A stretch of 64,000 nt of DNA from Antricoccus suffuscus (GCF_003003235.1 NZ_PVUE01000021.1:29140-93139), one strand, 5' to 3'. Shown: positions 38,404 to 47,654, counted from the stretch's first letter. The notes: generated by a model not told the origin, from the letters alone. Numbers and translations are program-made.

Positions 38404-39660
38404 CTACTTCTCGTAGGGGAGTTTCTGTGCGAGGGCGTCTTTAGAGGCTTTGAGATCGGCGACTATGACGTCGCCGTCGGGCGAGTTCAAGTCGACGCCC
38501 ATGATGAACGACTCGCGGGTACCCGGCGTACCCGGCTTGGAGAAGTCGAGCTTGCCCATCAGCCCCTTCGTGTCGACCTTGACGTTGCTGGCTGCCTTGA
38601 CGATGCCATCGCGGGTTAGATCCTTGTCGTCGCAGGCCTTCTTCAGGATCGCGCCGAACGCCAGACCTGCGGCGTAGCCCGACGTCACGCTGCTCGAACC
38701 CGGTTCGGTGAACTTGCCTTCATATAGTGCCTTCAGGTCAGCTACGGCTGGGATATCAGCGCCAAAGTTTGCCCACGAGGTCGCCCGATGGTAGTTGACG
38801 AACGACTCCTTCGCCGGCGTACCAAGCAATGTGGGGTCCCATGTGGGGGAGTTGCCAATCAACTGGACATTGAGACCTTGGGCGACGTTCTGCAACGAGA
38901 TCGATGCCATGGCCTTCGGGGTGGTGGTCATGGCGATGGCCGAGACGCCCTCGCCCTTGAGTTTGGTCACCGATGCGGCCATGTCCACGTCGCTCGCGGT
39001 CACCTTGATCTCGACGACGTTCAGGTTGTGCTGCTTCGCGTAGAACGCGGATCCTTCCCGCCCGGATGCGCCGTACTCGCTGTCGACGAAGATGTGGCCG
39101 ATCTTGTCGCCGTCCTTGATCATGCCTTGTCCTTGCAGCCAGGCGAGTCCGTTGATCATTTCGAGGTCGTACGTCGCGCCGACCATCAGCACCTGTGGTG
39201 AGTCGAGGATGTGCGAGGTGTAGGACGCCGGCACAGTGAGGATATTGTCGCTGACGACTTGGGGCTTCAGCGCAGAGACGACAGGTGACCCGAGCATCTG
39301 CACCATTCCGGCGACCTTGTCCTTGATCTCGGCGTACTGCGTGACGGCTTTGTCCGCGGCATAGCCATGATCGCGCGTGAGGATTTCGATATCCCGACCG
39401 CAGATGCCGCCGGCGGCGTTGACTTCGTCGGCCCACAGCTGGTTGCCGTGGGTGATGTCGAGGCCGATGACCTTGAACACGCCGCTGTTGTCGGTCATCG
39501 CGCCGAGCGTGATCTTGCTGTCGGTGACGCCGTAGTCGGTCTTCACTCCCGAATCGTCGGTTGACTGTTGCTGCGATTTTCCGCCTTTCGTCGAGCATCC
39601 GCTGGCGACGAGGCCGAGAGCTACCAAGCTCGCGGCAATGATGGAGGTGGACTTACGCAT
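38404..39660 (-). CDS. LivJ-type ABC substrate-binding lipoprotein, copy 3
   Basis: 418 residues; lipobox VASGC (Cys22) then STKGGKSQQQ. Landmarks: GVTDSKITLGAMTD, HGNQLWADEVNAAGGICGR, VDSEYGASGREGSAFYAKQH. Ligand segment PASYTSHIL: Tyr where most copies have Trp. The C-terminus differs from its neighbours (AQKLPYEK). GGGGAGC precedes ATG 39660; the frame to 39708 is unsupported. Its upstream region contains TGTGCGCATTGCGC, identical to part of a dyad upstream of livF. Confidence 0.93.
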   Translation of the reverse strand: MRKSTSIIAASLVALGLVASGCSTKGGKSQQQSTDDSGVKTDYGVTDSKITLGAMTDNSGVFKVIGLDITHGNQLWADEVNAAGGICGRDIEILTRDHGYAADKAVTQYAEIKDKVAGMVQMLGSPVVSALKPQVVSDNILTVPASYTSHILDSPQVLMVGATYDLEMINGLAWLQGQGMIKDGDKIGHIFVDSEYGASGREGSAFYAKQHNLNVVEIKVTASDVDMAASVTKLKGEGVSAIAMTTTPKAMASISLQNVAQGLNVQLIGNSPTWDPTLLGTPAKESFVNYHRATSWANFGADIPAVADLKALYEGKFTEPGSSSVTSGYAAGLAFGAILKKACDDKDLTRDGIVKAASNVKVDTKGLMGKLDFSKPGTPGTRESFIMGVDLNSPDGDVIVADLKASKDALAQKLPYEK

Positions 39661-39782
39661 GGAGTGCTCCCCGCTTGAGTGAATAGATCCTGTAGAGATG
39701 TACACCACACTGAGGAGCGGGAGTGATGACTTTCGGCTGCTGTTATCTGTTCGTTGTTAAGTGCCAGCAGATGTTCAAAAGT

Positions 39783-39800
39783 TGTGCGCATTGCGCGCGT
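39783..39800. promoter_or_regulatory. Partial dyad upstream of copy 3, shared with the livF upstream region
   Basis: TGTGCGCATTGCGCGCGT; the first 14 bases are identical to bases in the perfect dyad at 53434-53452. It lies about 125 bp upstream of copy 3, between its start and the copy 4 terminator. A common regulator is possible. Confidence 0.4.
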
Positions 39801-39810
39801 GGCGGACGAT

Positions 39811-39849
39811 AAAAAATCGCCTGCCCCGCACGAGGCGGGACAGGCGATC
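39811..39849 (-). terminator. Terminator of binding-protein copy 4
   Basis: On the minus strand GATCGCCTGTCCCGCC pairs with GGGGCAGGCGAT and is followed by six T, a classical intrinsic terminator 13 bp beyond the copy 4 stop. Confidence 0.9.
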
Positions 39850-39861
39850 TTCTGCGGTGTG

Positions 39862-41127
39862 CTACTTCTGAAGCGGAGTCTTGTAGCTCTTGGCTTCGTC
39901 CGATGCCTTGGACTCCTGCACGACGACGAGCCCGCCGACGACCGACGAGTCCGGCCGAACGATGATCGACTCACGCGCGGAAGGTTGACCCGGCTTGGAG
40001 AAGTCCATGTCCGCGCCGACGCCCTTCGAGTCCACCTTGGTCTCGCTCAACGCCTTGATCATGCCGTCGCGAGTGAGGTCCTTGTTGTCGCAGGCCTTCT
40101 CCAGGAGAGCCTGGTACGCGACGCCGGACAGGTAGCCCATGTTGACGTTGTCGCTCTGACCTTCCTGGTACTTCGCCTCATATTCGGTCGCGATCTTCTG
40201 CGCCGTCTCGTTGCCGTCCGCATTCCACGGGACGACCCCGGTGACACGGTAGAACAGCTCTTCGAAGGCGCTCTTTGCCGGAGTGCTCAAGAGCGTGACG
40301 TCGAACGCCGGATTGTTACCGATAACCGGCACGTTGAGACCTTGCGCAGCATCCTGCGTCAGAACCGACGAGGCGGCGGCAGGCGCGAGCGTGATCGCGA
40401 TTGCCTTCACCCCTGCGGACTTGAGTTGCGTAACAGCGGCAGTCATGTCCGCGTCGGAAGCGGTGACCTTGACGTCGACCAGTTCCATGTCGTTTTGCTT
40501 CGTGAAGTGTTTCGAGCCGAGCAAGCCACCCTGGCCATACTCTGAGTCGATGTAGATGTGGCCGATCTTGTCGCCCTTGGCGATGATGCCCTCGTCCTTG
40601 AGGTAGCCCAGGCCGTTGATCATCTCGACGTCGTACGTCGCACCGAGCATCATGACCGCCTCGCTGTCGAGGTTGGTCGATGCCCATGACATCGGGATGG
40701 TGACAATCTTGTCGCTGGTGATCTGCGACTTGAGTGCTGCCAGGATTGGGGATCCGACCAACTGCATGACGCCCAGGACCTTGTCCTTGACCTCGGGATA
40801 GAGCGCGACGGCCTTGTCCGCGGCGTACCCGGTGTCACGCACCTCCAGTTTGATGTCTCGCCCGCAGATGCCGCCGGCGGCGTTGACCTCGTCGGCCCAG
40901 ACTTCGTTACCCCGGGCGAAGCCGGTGGCGACGGTCTTGAAGACGCCGGTCTGGTCGGTGAGTACGCCGATGCTAATTGTGTCGTCGGTGACGCCTACCC
41001 CCGTCTTGACACCAGAATCGTCGGTCTTGGTCTCGTTGCTGCTCCCGCCCTTGGTGCTGCAGCCGGTGACTGCGAGCGCCAATGCCATGGAGATGCTGAC
41101 GGCCCAGCGTGTGGATTTGTTGGTCAT
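39862..41127 (-). CDS. LivJ-type ABC substrate-binding lipoprotein, copy 4
   Basis: 421 residues; lipobox AVTGC (Cys23) then STKGGSSN. Landmarks: GVTDDTISIGVLTD, RGNEVWADEVNAAGGICGR, DSEYGQGGLLGSKHFTKQN. Ligand segment PMSWASTNL. Ends SYKTPLQK. Cys pair in GICGR and EKACDNKD. A GC-rich GCCGCGC-AGC-GCGCGGC hairpin lies 17-33 bp upstream of the ATG, in the leader, and could affect translation. Ligand unknown. Confidence 0.93.
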   Translation of the reverse strand: MTNKSTRWAVSISMALALAVTGCSTKGGSSNETKTDDSGVKTGVGVTDDTISIGVLTDQTGVFKTVATGFARGNEVWADEVNAAGGICGRDIKLEVRDTGYAADKAVALYPEVKDKVLGVMQLVGSPILAALKSQITSDKIVTIPMSWASTNLDSEAVMMLGATYDVEMINGLGYLKDEGIIAKGDKIGHIYIDSEYGQGGLLGSKHFTKQNDMELVDVKVTASDADMTAAVTQLKSAGVKAIAITLAPAAASSVLTQDAAQGLNVPVIGNNPAFDVTLLSTPAKSAFEELFYRVTGVVPWNADGNETAQKIATEYEAKYQEGQSDNVNMGYLSGVAYQALLEKACDNKDLTRDGMIKALSETKVDSKGVGADMDFSKPGQPSARESIIVRPDSSVVGGLVVVQESKASDEAKSYKTPLQK

Positions 41128-41143
41128 AGCTCACTTTCGGTCC

Positions 41144-41160
41144 GCCGCGCAGCGCGCGGC
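41144..41160 (-). other. Leader hairpin before copy 4
   Basis: GCCGCGC-AGC-GCGCGGC, a perfect 7-bp stem 17 bp from the copy 4 start codon. The short distance suggests an effect on the leader RNA; inference only. Confidence 0.35.
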
Positions 41161-41359
41161 TGTCATCAAGGATGGAGCGACCACGTTGATTGCCCCGTAT
41201 TGGCCCGCCCGCAACCAGGCGCCGCCCCTGACCGAAAACTCACGCGCGTGTAGTTGCTGTGAGCTCGGCTGGCCTTCATCCTTCACTGATCGGCGTTCCG
41301 AGGTGTGCCAAGTGGCTTAAACGTTATGTTCTTGTAGATCTTGACCGTGCAAAGCGCGA

Positions 41360-41385
41360 CGGCCGCGCCCAAGAGGGCGCGGCCG
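41360..41385 (-). terminator. Terminator of binding-protein copy 5
   Basis: CGGCCGCGCCC and GGGCGCGGCCG form a perfect 11-bp stem with a 4-base loop, 26 bp beyond the copy 5 stop. No T-run. Confidence 0.75.
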
Positions 41386-41411
41386 CGGCGTACTGAAAAT
41401 GTAGTGACGTG

Positions 41412-42677
41412 CTACTTCTGGTGAGGTGCCTTGTATTTCTTGGCGTCCTCGGACTCCTTGAACGGCTGAACGACGGTCAGCCGGCCGACCGTGTCGAAGC
41501 TGGGCGCCTCGACAAGGGTCTCGCGGCTGGACGGCGAGCCTTCCTGGCTGAAGTCAAGCTTGCCGCTGAGGCCTTGGGTGTTCACCTTCGACTTCTTCTT
41601 CGCGGCCATGATGCCTGCGCGGGTCAGATCTTTGTCCTTGCACGCCTGCTCAAGCACGCCCTGCCATGCCAACCCATGCATGTAGCCGGTGACGATCGAG
41701 TCGCTCTTGATTTCCTTGTGGCCGGTGGCGTCGTACTCCTGCATGATCTTTTGGACCGTTGGGTTGTCGGCAGAAGCTGGCAGGATGCTGGACACGCGGA
41801 AGGTGTTGCCGTTCAGCAGCGCGTCCTTCGCCGGAGTGTCGAGAAGAGTCGGGTCGAAGGACACGCTCGAGAACATCAGCGGTACTTGGAGCCCCTGTGC
41901 CTGGGCTTGGGTGGCGACTGAGGCGGCCGGACTTGGGGACAGTGACATGAGGATCGCCTTGACGCCCTGGCTTTTGAGCTGGGTGACTGCCGAGGACATG
42001 TCCTTGTCTTCGGCCGTCACCTTCACGCCCACGATCTCTGAGCCGTGCTGTTTGCCCCAGTATTCCGAGCCAAGGAGGCCGCCCTTGCCGAATTCCGAGT
42101 CGACGTAGATGTGGCCGATCTTGTCGCCGTCTTGGATCTTGCCCTGGTCCTTGAGGAAGTTGAGGCCGTTCATCATGTCGATGTCGTACGTCGAGCCGAT
42201 CATGAACACCTGCGGCGCGTCGAGGTTGGTCGATGCCCACGAGGTCGGCAGGGTGAGCATGTTGTCCGACTTAATGTTGGACTTCAGAGCGGCGAGAATC
42301 GGCGAGCCGGTCAGCTGCATGATGCCCAGTACCTTGGGCTCGAGCTCGGGATACAGTGCGACGGCCTTGTCGGCCTGCTGGGCGGTGTCGCGAACCTCGA
42401 CCTTGATATTGCGTCCACAGATCCCGCCCGCGGCGTTGACGTCGTCGGCCCACATCTGGTTGCCGTAGGTGACCGGCAGGCTGTTGACCTTGAATGGACC
42501 GGACAGGTCGGTCATGACTCCCAGCGAGATCGTCTTATCGGTGACGCCGATGTCGGTCTTGACACCATCGGAACCGGTCTTCGCCTCGCCCGAGCCTCCT
42601 CCTTTGGTGCTACATCCGGACAGTACGACGGCCGTTGCCAGCAGGCCGGTCAGAAACACGCGGTTTCGCTTCGACAT
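41412..42677 (-). CDS. LivJ-type ABC substrate-binding lipoprotein, copy 5
   Basis: 421 residues; lipobox VLSGC (Cys22) then STKGGGSG. Landmarks: GVTDKTISLGVMTD, YGNQMWADDVNAAGGICGR, DSEFGKGGLLGSEYWGKQH. Ligand segment PTSWASTNL. Ends YKAPHQK. Cys pair in GICGR and EQACKDKD. GAGAGG precedes the ATG. A GTGCGC-GA-GCGCAC palindrome lies about 140 bp upstream. Confidence 0.93.
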   Translation of the reverse strand: MSKRNRVFLTGLLATAVVLSGCSTKGGGSGEAKTGSDGVKTDIGVTDKTISLGVMTDLSGPFKVNSLPVTYGNQMWADDVNAAGGICGRNIKVEVRDTAQQADKAVALYPELEPKVLGIMQLTGSPILAALKSNIKSDNMLTLPTSWASTNLDAPQVFMIGSTYDIDMMNGLNFLKDQGKIQDGDKIGHIYVDSEFGKGGLLGSEYWGKQHGSEIVGVKVTAEDKDMSSAVTQLKSQGVKAILMSLSPSPAASVATQAQAQGLQVPLMFSSVSFDPTLLDTPAKDALLNGNTFRVSSILPASADNPTVQKIMQEYDATGHKEIKSDSIVTGYMHGLAWQGVLEQACKDKDLTRAGIMAAKKKSKVNTQGLSGKLDFSQEGSPSSRETLVEAPSFDTVGRLTVVQPFKESEDAKKYKAPHQK

Positions 42678-42816
42678 CCATTACCTCTCAGAGAGCCTAA
42701 GTTCAATGTGCACCGCGGGACGCAAATGCACACGAATTCAGAGTCTGGCGATTGACGGTGGTCCTGGCAACGGCGCACGGCCAATATGGCCGAATCGTTA
42801 CGTAGCCCAAACAATG

Positions 42817-42830
42817 GTGCGCGAGCGCAC
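42817..42830. promoter_or_regulatory. Palindrome upstream of copy 5
   Basis: GTGCGC-GA-GCGCAC, a perfect 6-bp inverted repeat between the copy 5 start and the copy 6 terminator. Half-sites resemble those near 39783 and 53434, but the spacer is 2, not 3 bp. Confidence 0.35.
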
Positions 42831-42832
42831 GC

Positions 42833-42874
42833 AAAGGCCCCTCCTTTCCGTTGCATGGAAAAGAAGGGGCCTTT
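42833..42874 (-). terminator. Terminator of binding-protein copy 6
   Basis: AAAGGCCCCT and AGGGGCCTTT form a perfect 10-bp stem, with TTCC/GGAA pairing inside the loop, 21 bp beyond the copy 6 stop on the minus strand. Confidence 0.8.
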
Positions 42875-42895
42875 GTTTGATGGTGCAGGCGCGGA

Positions 42896-44152
42896 CTATT
42901 TGTTGAGCGGGCTCTTGTAGTCCTTGGCGTCCGGGTACGACGTGAACGGGGCGACGACCTTGAGGTATCCCAGCAGGCTCGGGTCGATCTGCTCGATCAC
43001 GGTTTCGCTCGAGGCAAGTTTGCCCGGATGGGTGTAGTCAAGAGTGCCGGCCAGGCCCTTGGTGTCGACCTTGACGCCCTTCGAGGCCTTGACGATTCCG
43101 GCTCGGGTGAGGTCCTTGTTGTCGCAGGCCTTCTGGAGCACGGTCTGCATCACCATGCCGAAGACGTAGCCGATGTTGATGTCATCGTTGGGAGTCTCGC
43201 CCGGGTACTTCTTGTCGAACTCCTTGACAAGTTTTTGCGCCTCGGGGCTGTCGGCGTTGTAGGGCAGCGCGCCGACCGACCGGTAGTAGTTACCGAGCGC
43301 CGCCATGGCCGGCGACTTGACCAGGGTAGTGGCGTAGGTCGGGTTGTTGCCAACGATGGGCAGGGCTCCCATCCCTTGGGCGGCCATCTGGGTCGCCGTT
43401 GAGCCGAGCTGCGCGCCGGTCGTAGTCAGCAGGACCGCCTGGACGCCTTCGCTCTTGAGCTTCGTGACGGCCGAGGACATGTCGGCATCCGTGGGGCCTA
43501 CCTTGATCGGCACGATTGTCTGGTTGTGCTTCTTGGCGTAGTACTGCGCGCCGTTGAGACCGCTCGCGCCGTATTCGCCCTCAATGTAGATCATGCCCAG
43601 CTTGTCGCCGTCCTTGATCTTGCCTTCCTTCTGGACGTACGCCATGCCGTTGATCATCTCGACGTCGTACGACGGTCCGACCATCATGATGGTTGGGAGG
43701 TCGAGGTTGGTCGCGGCCTGAGAGGCCGGAATCGCGAGCATGTTGTCGCTCTCCAGCTGGCCCTTCAGAGCCGCGATGACGGGCGAGCCGAGGAGCTGGA
43801 TCATCGCCGCGACATTGTCCTTCTGGGCCGCATAAAGCGTCACGGCCTTATCTGAGGCGTAGCCGTTGTCGCGGACGTCGATCTTGACCTGGCGACCGCA
43901 GATGCCTCCGGAGGCGTTGACGTCGTCGGCCCACATCTGGTTGCCGTGGGTCAGGCCCAGACCGATCTCCTTGAAGACGCCGGACTCGTCGGTTTGCACC
44001 CCGAGCGTGATCGTCTTGTCGGTGACGCCGTTATCGGTTTTGACACCCCCGCTGCTCGTGGATCCGCTGCTGGCGGCCTTGGTGCTGCATGCCGCAAGCG
44101 ACATAGACAGCGCTAACATGCCGATAATGATGGCGCGATTCTTTTTATGCAT
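42896..44152 (-). CDS. LivJ-type ABC substrate-binding lipoprotein, copy 6
   Basis: 418 residues; lipobox SLAAC (Cys22), then STKAASSG rather than STKGG. Landmarks: GVTDKTITLGVQTDESGVFK, HGNQMWADDVNASGGICGR (Cys85), EGEYGASGLNGAQYYAKKH. Ligand segment PASQAATNL (142-150): Gln replaces Trp, shared only with copy 7. The two are clearly the closest pair and even their leaders match (CTGCAAGCAAYAACGTGAAT). Ends YKSPLNK. Ligand unknown but probably differs from the Trp-type copies. Confidence 0.93.
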   Translation of the reverse strand: MHKKNRAIIIGMLALSMSLAACSTKAASSGSTSSGGVKTDNGVTDKTITLGVQTDESGVFKEIGLGLTHGNQMWADDVNASGGICGRQVKIDVRDNGYASDKAVTLYAAQKDNVAAMIQLLGSPVIAALKGQLESDNMLAIPASQAATNLDLPTIMMVGPSYDVEMINGMAYVQKEGKIKDGDKLGMIYIEGEYGASGLNGAQYYAKKHNQTIVPIKVGPTDADMSSAVTKLKSEGVQAVLLTTTGAQLGSTATQMAAQGMGALPIVGNNPTYATTLVKSPAMAALGNYYRSVGALPYNADSPEAQKLVKEFDKKYPGETPNDDINIGYVFGMVMQTVLQKACDNKDLTRAGIVKASKGVKVDTKGLAGTLDYTHPGKLASSETVIEQIDPSLLGYLKVVAPFTSYPDAKDYKSPLNK

Positions 44153-44308
44153 TCAACGTCCGCTCTGTTCGAGGTAGGAGGGTGCGACTGCGCCCCCCAG
44201 CTGCAAGCAACAACGTGAATCTTGGCATCCAGATAGGCACCACGAAAGCAACCTTCCGATGATTCGTCTGAATCGTGACCAACTGGCAATCGAAATCTGG
44301 GTGCGAAT

Positions 44309-44334
44309 ACAAACAATGTTAAAACCATGTTTGT
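44309..44334. promoter_or_regulatory. AT-rich palindrome upstream of copy 6
   Basis: ACAAACA-N12-TGTTTGT, about 160-180 bp upstream of copy 6. Not present upstream of its closest relative, copy 7. Confidence 0.3.
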
Positions 44335-44360
44335 AAATGGAGTTTGGGTGGAATGGCGCA

Positions 44361-44410
44361 AGCACAAGAGCGGCCCCGATTGCCGCTGCAACCGGGGCCG
44401 CTCTTGTGCT
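44361..44410 (-). terminator. Terminator of binding-protein copy 7
   Basis: AGCACAAGAGCGGCCCCG and CGGGGCCGCTCTTGTGCT form a perfect 18-bp stem with a 14-base loop. It lies 71 bp beyond the copy 7 stop because an 18-bp tandem repeat is inserted between. Confidence 0.88.
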
Positions 44411-44419
44411 GACTGCTTG

Positions 44420-44474
44420 TGCTGCCTTGTCTCCTAGTGCTGCCTTGTCTCCTAGTGCTGCCTTGTCTCGTTAG
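44420..44474. repeat. 18-bp tandem repeat between copy 7 stop and its terminator
   Basis: TGCTGCCTTGTCTCCTAG occurs at 44420-44437 and 44438-44455, with a third, partly changed copy from 44456 (TGCTGCCTTGTCTCGTTAG). Noncoding. Confidence 0.95.
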
Positions 44475-44481
44475 ATTCTCG

Positions 44482-45744
44482 TTACTTATTCAGTGGGCTC
44501 TTGTAGACCTTGGCCTCATCCGAGGAGGCAAATGGCTGGATCACCTTGAGGTAGCCGACGACACTGGGGTCGATCTGCTCGATCACGTCTGAGATGGTGG
44601 ACGCCTTACCCGGATGCGAGAAGTCCAATGGCTCACTGCCGGCCAGGCCCTTGGTGTCGACTTTGACACCCTTCGACGCCTTCACGATGCCGGCGCGTGT
44701 CAGGTCTTTGTCCTTGCACGCTTTCTCAAGCACCGTCTGCATGGTGAGGCCGTAGGTGTAGCCGGCGTTGATGTCATCGTTCGGCTCCTGGCCGGGGTAT
44801 TTCTTGTCGAACTCCTTGACGAGTTTCTGCGCCTCTGGGTTGTCGGCGCCATACGGCAGGATGCTGATAGACCGGTAGTAATTGCCTAGCGCGCTCATGG
44901 CCGGCGACTTGACTAGCGTCGTGGCGTAGGTCGGGTTATTACCCATGATGGGCAGGGCTCCCATCCCTTGGGCGGCCATCTGAGTTGCGGTCGAGCCGAG
45001 CTGAGCTCCGGTGGTGGTCAGCAGTACGGCGTTGACGCCTTCGCTCTTGAGTTTGGTGACGGCCGCGGACATATCGGCGTCTGTGGGTCCGACCTTGATT
45101 CCGATCACGGTCATGTTGTTCTTCTTAGCGTAGGCCTCTGATCCGTTGAGGCCGCTCTGTCCATACTCGCCCTCGATGTAGATGTGGCCGAGTTTGTCGC
45201 CGTCCTTGATCTTGCCGATCTTCTTCAAGTAGGACAGTCCGTTGATCATTTCGACGTCGTAGGTGGTGCCGACCATCATGGCGGTCGGGAGGTCGAGGTT
45301 GGTCGCTGCCTGCGAGGCTGGAATTGCCAGCATGTTGTCGCTGGCGAGCTGGCTCTTGAGCGCCGCCATGATTGGCGAGCCGAGAAGCTGAATCATGGCC
45401 GCGACGTTGTCCTTCATCGCGGCATAGAGGGTGACGGCCTTGGCGGCGTCATAACCGTTGTCGCGGACGTCGATCTTGATCTGGCGTCCGCAGATGCCTC
45501 CGGAGGCATTGACGTCGTCGGCCCACATCTGGTTGCCGCGAGTCAGGCCGAGCCCGATCTCCTTGAAAACTGCAGACTCGTCAGTCTGCACCCCGAGCGT
45601 GATCGTCTTGTCGGTGACGCCATTGTCGGTCTTGACCCCTCCGCTGCTCGAAGACCCGCTACTCGCGGCTTTAGTGCTACAAGCCGCGAGCGACATTGTG
45701 AGTGCTACGACGCCAATAATGATGGCGCGACTCTTTTTACGCAT
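44482..45744 (-). CDS. LivJ-type ABC substrate-binding lipoprotein, copy 7
   Basis: 420 residues; lipobox SLAAC (Cys22) then STKAASSG. Nearly collinear with copy 6 from signal peptide to C-terminus (YKSPLNK); ligand segment PASQAATNL is identical. Differences cluster in the surface loops, such as EGEYGQSGLNGSEAYAKKN. ATG 45744 matches the copy 6 start; the frame to 45822 is open but the extension resembles no sibling. Likely the youngest duplication of the array. Confidence 0.93.
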   Translation of the reverse strand: MRKKSRAIIIGVVALTMSLAACSTKAASSGSSSSGGVKTDNGVTDKTITLGVQTDESAVFKEIGLGLTRGNQMWADDVNASGGICGRQIKIDVRDNGYDAAKAVTLYAAMKDNVAAMIQLLGSPIMAALKSQLASDNMLAIPASQAATNLDLPTAMMVGTTYDVEMINGLSYLKKIGKIKDGDKLGHIYIEGEYGQSGLNGSEAYAKKNNMTVIGIKVGPTDADMSAAVTKLKSEGVNAVLLTTTGAQLGSTATQMAAQGMGALPIMGNNPTYATTLVKSPAMSALGNYYRSISILPYGADNPEAQKLVKEFDKKYPGQEPNDDINAGYTYGLTMQTVLEKACKDKDLTRAGIVKASKGVKVDTKGLAGSEPLDFSHPGKASTISDVIEQIDPSVVGYLKVIQPFASSDEAKVYKSPLNK

Positions 45745-45973
45745 TAAACGTCCACCCTGTTCAAGTAATGGGGCTGCAATTGCGGCTCCCCAAGCTGCAA
45801 GCAATAACGTGAATCTTGACACCGCATTGGGCTATGCGGAAGTGACTTCGAGCAACTCTGCCGAATCGTGACCTTCCGGCAATCAAAATTCGCGGCTGCT
45901 CTCATTATTGTAAAATTTGGGTATGGAATTGATTCGGCGTGACAATAATCGGCGACGCCATTAGGTGGACATA

Positions 45974-46015
45974 AAGAAAGATTCGCCCTCGGCTTTGCCG
46001 GGGCGAATCTTTCTT
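45974..46015 (-). terminator. Terminator of binding-protein copy 8
   Basis: AAGAAAGATTCGCCC and GGGCGAATCTTTCTT form a perfect 15-bp stem with a 12-base loop, 34 bp beyond the copy 8 stop. Confidence 0.88.
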
Positions 46016-46048
46016 GTGCTCGTGGCGAGTTGGTTCGCCGAGGTCTCG

Positions 46049-47308
46049 CTACTTCTGCAGCGGGGCCTTATAATTCTTCGCTTCCTTCGACTCGTTTAGC
46101 TCGTCGACAATCTTCAGCCCGCCCTTGGCCGCCGGATCCACCTGCTCGATATAGGTCGATCGAGTGGACGGTTGACCGGGCTTGGAGAAATCGAGTGGCG
46201 CCGTCAGATCTTGGGTGTCGATCTTGACCTTCGCTGATGCCTCTACGAGACCCTTGCGGGTCATGTCTTTGTCCTTGCACGCCTTCTCCAGCACTGTCTG
46301 GTAGGCAAGACCCGACGCGTAGCCGAAGTCAACGCCGTCGTTCGGCGCATCGGTGTATTTGGCCTCGTACGCCTTGGCGACCTTCTGCGCGGCCGGCTTG
46401 TCCGACGAGAACGGCGCAATTGAGCTGACGCGGTAGAAGTGCGCGAGCGCGTCTTTCGCGGGCGTGTTGAGCAGAACCGGGTCGAAGGTCGGATTGCTGC
46501 CGAGGATCGGCATGTCTGCCATTCCCTGGGCAGCCATCTGGGTAGCGACCGAGCTCATCTGCGCGGGCGTCGTGGTCAGCACGATGGCGCTCACGCCCTG
46601 GCTTTTAAGGCTGGTGACGGCCGAGGACATATCCGAATCCGTGCCGGCTACCGCGACCGGAACGACCGTCATATTGTGGTCCTTCGCGTAGGCCTGCGAG
46701 CCCAATAGGCCGCCCTTGCCGTATTCGGAGTCGATGTAGATATGGCCGATCTTCTCGCCGTCTTTGATCTTGCCCTGCTTCTGCAGATAGGACATGCCAT
46801 TGATGATCTCGACGTCGTACGTCGCGCCGACCATCATGACCGCGGGACTATCGAGGTTGGTTGAGGCCCAGGACGAGGGGATGGACAGCATGTTGTCGCT
46901 CGTGATGGAACTCTTCAACGCGGCGAGAATAGGCGAGCCGAGCAGCTGGACCATTCCTGCTATGTCGTCTTTCATGCCGGCGTAAAGGGTGACGGCCTTG
47001 TCGGCCTTGTAGCCGTTATCGCGGACCTCAAGTTTGACTTGACGTCCACAGATGCCACCGGCAGCGTTCACCTCGTCGGCCCAGATCTGGTTTCCGTCGG
47101 TGATGCCGATACCCAAAAGCTTGAACACGCCCGACGTATCAGTCATGACGCCGAGAGTGATGTCTTTGTTGGTGATGCCGAAGTCGGTCTTGACGCCACC
47201 CGATCCAGTCTTCGCTTCGCCGGATGAGCCGCCTTTGGTGCTACAAGCGGACATCGTGAGCGTGAGTGCGAGTGCGCCGCCGATGATTGCAAAATTGAGT
47301 TTGCGCAT
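46049..47308 (-). CDS. LivJ-type ABC substrate-binding lipoprotein, copy 8
   Basis: 419 residues; lipobox TMSAC (Cys22) then STKGGSSG. Landmarks: GITNKDITLGVMTD, DGNQIWADEVNAAGGICGR, DSEYGKGGLLGSQAYAKDH. Ligand segment PSSWASTNL. Ends YKAPLQK. Start ATG 47308 aligns with its siblings; ATG 47329 is also open. Closest to copy 9 (shared KFRVSSI/TSI region, FGYASGLAYQTVLEKACK). Its 498-bp upstream gap is the largest in the array. Confidence 0.92.
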   Translation of the reverse strand: MRKLNFAIIGGALALTLTMSACSTKGGSSGEAKTGSGGVKTDFGITNKDITLGVMTDTSGVFKLLGIGITDGNQIWADEVNAAGGICGRQVKLEVRDNGYKADKAVTLYAGMKDDIAGMVQLLGSPILAALKSSITSDNMLSIPSSWASTNLDSPAVMMVGATYDVEIINGMSYLQKQGKIKDGEKIGHIYIDSEYGKGGLLGSQAYAKDHNMTVVPVAVAGTDSDMSSAVTSLKSQGVSAIVLTTTPAQMSSVATQMAAQGMADMPILGSNPTFDPVLLNTPAKDALAHFYRVSSIAPFSSDKPAAQKVAKAYEAKYTDAPNDGVDFGYASGLAYQTVLEKACKDKDMTRKGLVEASAKVKIDTQDLTAPLDFSKPGQPSTRSTYIEQVDPAAKGGLKIVDELNESKEAKNYKAPLQK

Positions 47309-47638
47309 GAAGCTGTCCAGCTTTCTCATTGTGAGGCGCGCGGATCTCGGTGCCTCAGCAGTAACGGGGTAGAGGTCAAAGGTTGCACTACTCGATCGTC
47401 GTCGAAAGGCGATTAGTGCTGGAAATCCGAATCGTTACGGTTGTTAAATCGGCGCTAAGCGGGTAGCTGTCATATCTCGAACACTTCAGTGCGGGCATTC
47501 ACTTAGGTCGGCTAAATTGTTGTTCGACCCGGAGTGCTCGCTTTTGCTTATATTCTTGAGAAGGGCTACGAGCGCGCCCGCTGCTGAACTCCTCGAACAT
47601 TCGCGCCTGCCGAGCCGAGGACCATGGTAAATAGAATA

Positions 47639-47654
47639 TTGGTCAACTGACCAA
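47639..47654. promoter_or_regulatory. TTGGTCA palindrome upstream of copy 8
   Basis: TTGGTCA-AC-TGACCAA, a perfect 7-bp inverted repeat flanked by A and T runs, about 330 bp upstream of copy 8. Half-sites of the form TTGGT/ACCAA are typical of some GntR/FadR regulators; assignment is inference. Confidence 0.45.
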
